Shown: positions 6,100 through 7,707 of the stretch, in pieces
Numbering within the stretch: position 1 is the first letter of the stretch
How the letters are laid out: every line of letters starts with the position of its first letter
NCBI GenBank assembly: GCA_005878325.1
Contig: VBMR01000159.1
Location: 1-7,707, forward strand
Length of the DNA: 7,707 nucleotides
Direction of reading: 5' to 3'
From: Methanobacteriota archaeon
GTDB taxonomy: Archaea; Thermoplasmatota; Thermoplasmata; RBG-16-68-12
Made by a program: the position numbers and the translations under genes
Notes under the pieces: generated by a model
The model's input: the letters and a program-made list of their open reading frames with translations, nothing else
Database searches by the model: none
Told to the model about the DNA's origin: nothing

Positions 6100-7073
6100 G
6101 TCAATTCACAACGACGGACCGACATGATGTCGCGTTCCAGCGAAAGGTCGAGCCGAAGGGGGGCCGGGACGCATCCCGATGCCCGAACTGCGGCAGCTTC
6201 GCCCTCTACCTGGACACGGTCCGGGGGGAGCGAGTGTGCGACAACTGCGGGTTCGTCGTGGAAGAGGGCCTCGTCGACCAAGGACCCGACTGGACCACGT
6301 TCGAAGGGGATGACCGGATCCGAGCGGGTCCGCCGCCGTCCGTGATGGCGCCCGACAAAGGCCTCGGTTCCATGGTCGGAAATGGCCTGCGGGACGCGAA
6401 GGGCAATCCGATCGACGCCCGGAGTGTGGCGGCCCTGAACCGCCTGCGGCGGGTGAGCCGATGGACCCGGTACGACCGGACGGAGCGGGCGCTCGCGCCG
6501 GGCCTGGCCCAGCTCTCGAGCCTGTCCTCCCGCCTCGGTCTGGCTCCCGCGTTCCGGGAGCGGGCCGCGATCCTGCTCCGGCGGACGATCGAAGCGGGCC
6601 TGTCCCGCGGTCGATCGATGGACGCGATTGTCGCCTCGGTCGTGTACCTCGCCGCTAAGCAACTTGGTGCGCCGCGGGGGCTCCATGAGCTCGCCGAGGC
6701 GACCGGGGTCACGGTCCACCGCATCTCCCTGACCGCCAAGGTGGTCGCCCGCGAACTCGGGGTGTTCGGCCGCGCGAGCCGCGCGGAGGACTTCGTCCCG
6801 CGATTCGCCTCTCAGCTCGGGTTGGACGCCCGCGTCGGGGAGCGGGCCCTCAGCCTGGTCGCCCAGGGGAAGGACTCCAAGATCCTCGAGGCGAACTCCC
6901 CCGTGGGGATCGCCGCCGGGGCCCTGTATCTGGCCTCGGAGGACCTGGACGTGCCCTTGACTCAGGCCCAGATCGCCCGCCTGACCGGCGTGAGCGAGGT
7001 CACAATACGAAAACACTATCGCCTACTGAAGGAATTCCTCCTCACGAAGGACCAACCAGCGGAGGCGGCTTGA
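6096..7073 (+). CDS. tfb: Transcription initiation factor B (TFB/TFIIB homologue)
   Basis: Archaeal general transcription factor that binds the TBP-TATA complex and the BRE and recruits RNA polymerase. It has 325 residues, about the usual size. A zinc ribbon is at 29-51 (C29, C32, C48, C51; CPNC and CDNC). The linker/reader region follows: GPDW at 63-66 and APDKGL at 85-90. Two cyclin-like repeats span roughly 112-200 and 210-315, beginning LNRLRR at 114-119 and including VPRFASQLG in the second. The repeat-2 helix-turn-helix that contacts the BRE is at about 289-313 (TQAQIARLTGVSEVTIRKHY). The reader segment is unusual: from F69 to G78 it appears about three residues shorter than the consensus I recall, and the usual HDKG is PDKG. 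This suggests a specialised TFB paralogue. It overlaps the upstream regulator by 4 bases and aIF1 by 4 bases. An in-frame opening up to 5727 is only an overlapping frame. Confidence 0.94.
   Translation: MSQFTTTDRHDVAFQRKVEPKGGRDASRCPNCGSFALYLDTVRGERVCDNCGFVVEEGLVDQGPDWTTFEGDDRIRAGPPPSVMAPDKGLGSMVGNGLRDAKGNPIDARSVAALNRLRRVSRWTRYDRTERALAPGLAQLSSLSSRLGLAPAFRERAAILLRRTIEAGLSRGRSMDAIVASVVYLAAKQLGAPRGLHELAEATGVTVHRISLTAKVVARELGVFGRASRAEDFVPRFASQLGLDARVGERALSLVAQGKDSKILEANSPVGIAAGALYLASEDLDVPLTQAQIARLTGVSEVTIRKHYRLLKEFLLTKDQPAEAA
7061..7065 (+). promoter_or_regulatory. Shine-Dalgarno sequence deciding the aIF1 start
   Basis: GGAGG, four bases before the TTG at 7070 and inside the last codons of TFB, supports this unusual start codon. 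Spacing is the same as for TFB. Confidence 0.75.
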
Positions 7074-7366
7074 TCGCGGGGATCTGCCCGACCTGCGGGT
7101 TGCCCAAGGAGATCTGTGTCTGCGAGGACCTGGGCCGCGAGACGACCCAGTTGTCCGTCGAGATGGATACGCGCCGCTACGGCAAGGCCGTGACCGTCGT
7201 CCGGGGACTCGAGACGAAACCGGACGAGGCCGAGAAGCTCGCGCGGGACTTGAAGAAGGGTCTCGCGACCGGCGGGTCCGGCAAGGGCGGCGTGATCGTG
7301 CTCCAGGGTGACCACCGCAAGGACGTCGTTCGCCTGCTGCAATCGAAAGGCTACAACGTTCGCTGA
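7070..7366 (+). CDS. Translation initiation factor aIF1 (SUI1 family)
   Basis: Small-subunit factor that binds near the P site and monitors start-codon selection, the archaeal counterpart of eIF1. It has 98 residues, the usual length. An N-terminal zinc knuckle, CPTCGLPKEICVC (C6, C9, C16, C18), is typical of the archaeal form. The SUI1 domain follows, with the basic loop RRYGK at about 35-39, VTVVRGLE, an ATGGSGKGG turn and the signature LQGDHRKDVVRLL near the end. It starts with TTG overlapping the TFB stop (TTGA), with GGAGG four bases upstream. There is no in-frame ATG before the zinc knuckle. Its place in an operon behind a regulator and TFB suggests that transcription and translation initiation components are made together. 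Confidence 0.95.
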   Translation: MIAGICPTCGLPKEICVCEDLGRETTQLSVEMDTRRYGKAVTVVRGLETKPDEAEKLARDLKKGLATGGSGKGGVIVLQGDHRKDVVRLLQSKGYNVR

Positions 7367-7367
7367 C

Positions 7368-7388
7368 GCGGCCCTTATTTAGGACCGC
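7368..7388 (+). repeat. Imperfect inverted repeat around an AT-rich core after aIF1
   Basis: GCGGCCC and GGACCGC form a seven-base stem with one mismatch, flanking TTATTTA at 7375-7381. It could act as a hairpin at the end of the operon transcript. Alternatively, TTATTTA could be a TATA box for the next gene, with initiation expected near 7404. The two readings are not separable from sequence. Confidence 0.35.
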
Positions 7389-7408
7389 CCTGTTCTGCGG
7401 CGTTGTGC

Positions 7409-7413
7409 AGGTG
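7409..7413 (+). promoter_or_regulatory. Shine-Dalgarno-like AGGTG before a CTG start
   Basis: AGGTG matches part of GGAGGTGA and lies five bases before the CTG at 7419. It supports that codon as the start of the dehydrogenase, whose frame has no conventional start there. Confidence 0.5.
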
Positions 7414-7418
7414 GTAGC

Positions 7419-7707
7419 CTGAAGGCCGTCCTCCTCTCCCAATACGGGGGCCCCGAGGTCCTCGAGGGCGCGCGCGATCATCCGGATCCCGTCCCGGGGC
7501 CGGACCAAGTCGTCGTCCGCCTCCATGCGGCCGCCCTGAACCACCTGGACCTGTTCGTTCGACAAGGGATCCCGACTCTCAAGCTCACGTTGCCGCACAT
7601 CTTGGGAGCGGACGGCGCGGGCCACGTCGCGGAACTCGGCTCCGACGTGACGGACCTCGAAGTCGGCGACCGCGTGGTCCTGAATCCGGGCGTCCCCTGC
7701 GGCCGCT
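7419..7707 (+). CDS. Medium-chain dehydrogenase/reductase (zinc-type alcohol dehydrogenase or quinone reductase), N-terminal part
   Basis: The first 96 codons of a GroES-like catalytic domain, cut by the right edge; full members have about 340 residues. The start KAVLLSQYGGPEVLE is typical. LNHLDLFVRQGIP (40-52), LPHILGADGAGHVAELGSDV (58-77) and VGDRVVLNPG (82-91) are diagnostic. C94 opens what should be the CGxC structural-zinc lobe. N41 replaces the catalytic-zinc cysteine of classical alcohol dehydrogenases, and GAD replaces GHE, so this is closer to the quinone reductase/crotonyl-type branch than to true zinc alcohol dehydrogenases. NAD(P)H-dependent activity is expected, but the substrate is unknown. 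Between the in-frame TAG at 7380 and the conserved KAV there is no ATG, GTG or TTG, so CTG at 7419 is the best start. The 52-base gap from aIF1 leaves open whether it is co-transcribed. Confidence 0.85.
   Translation, partial: MKAVLLSQYGGPEVLEGARDHPDPVPGPDQVVVRLHAAALNHLDLFVRQGIPTLKLTLPHILGADGAGHVAELGSDVTDLEVGDRVVLNPGVPCGR

Noticed and set aside
4359..7016. An 885-codon open frame on the minus strand, antisense to the aminotransferase, HxlR and TFB genes.
   Set aside because: Strikingly long, but low-complexity in composition, crosses several real genes and an intergenic promoter, and has no domain signature. GC-rich codon use removes stops from this frame.
5727..7073. A longer TFB frame starting at the ATG at 5727.
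   Set aside because: The 123-residue extension is out-of-frame HxlR sequence with composition unlike a protein. The GAGGTGA before 6096 and the TFB zinc ribbon spacing support the shorter start.
1..7707. Searched for tRNA or rRNA genes, CRISPR arrays, insertion sequences and att sites.
   Set aside because: No regularly spaced repeats, transposase motifs, terminal inverted repeats or tRNA-like cloverleaf were seen. Coding sequence fills nearly all of the window, and no gap exceeds about 135 bases.

Overview
This window looks like a piece of a high-GC archaeal chromosome. The evidence is a transcription factor B (TFB) gene, an archaeal-type translation initiation factor aIF1/SUI1 with an N-terminal four-cysteine knuckle, A/T-rich TATA-like boxes about 24-29 bases upstream of first genes, and Shine-Dalgarno (SD) matches to GGAGGTGA in front of later operon genes. 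The lineage cannot be fixed from sequence alone. An uncultured euryarchaeal or Thermoplasmatota-like genome is a guess. Several metabolic genes (FdhF/YdeP-type oxidoreductase, GabT-like aminotransferase, MFS carrier) resemble bacterial families.

Left part (1-2720): the minus strand carries the first 553 codons of a molybdopterin oxidoreductase of the FdhF/YdeP type, which runs off the left edge. It is transcribed divergently, across 89 bases, from moaA, the first enzyme of molybdenum cofactor synthesis. The pair makes sense as a cofactor enzyme beside its cofactor-producing enzyme.

Middle (2791-5597): a 12-helix MFS transporter of the sugar/organic-acid type, probably leaderless with a GTG start, is followed by a class III PLP aminotransferase very close to GabT. 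Every GabT active-site residue checked is present. The aminotransferase has a possible promoter of its own, and there is no sign that it is tightly coupled to the transporter.

Right part (5598-7366): a compact operon encodes an HxlR-type winged-helix regulator, a TFB paralogue and aIF1. The three genes overlap by 4 bases each (ATGA, then TTGA). A strong BRE/TATA promoter precedes them, with a 6-4-6 inverted repeat just upstream. The first gene appears leaderless; the second and third have SD sequences. This joins a probable thiol-responsive repressor, a general transcription factor and a translation initiation factor in one transcript, and is the most interesting part of the window.

Right edge (7419-7707): the N-terminus of a medium-chain (zinc-type) alcohol dehydrogenase/quinone reductase. 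Its reading frame has no ATG, GTG or TTG at the expected start, only CTG preceded by an SD-like AGGTG.
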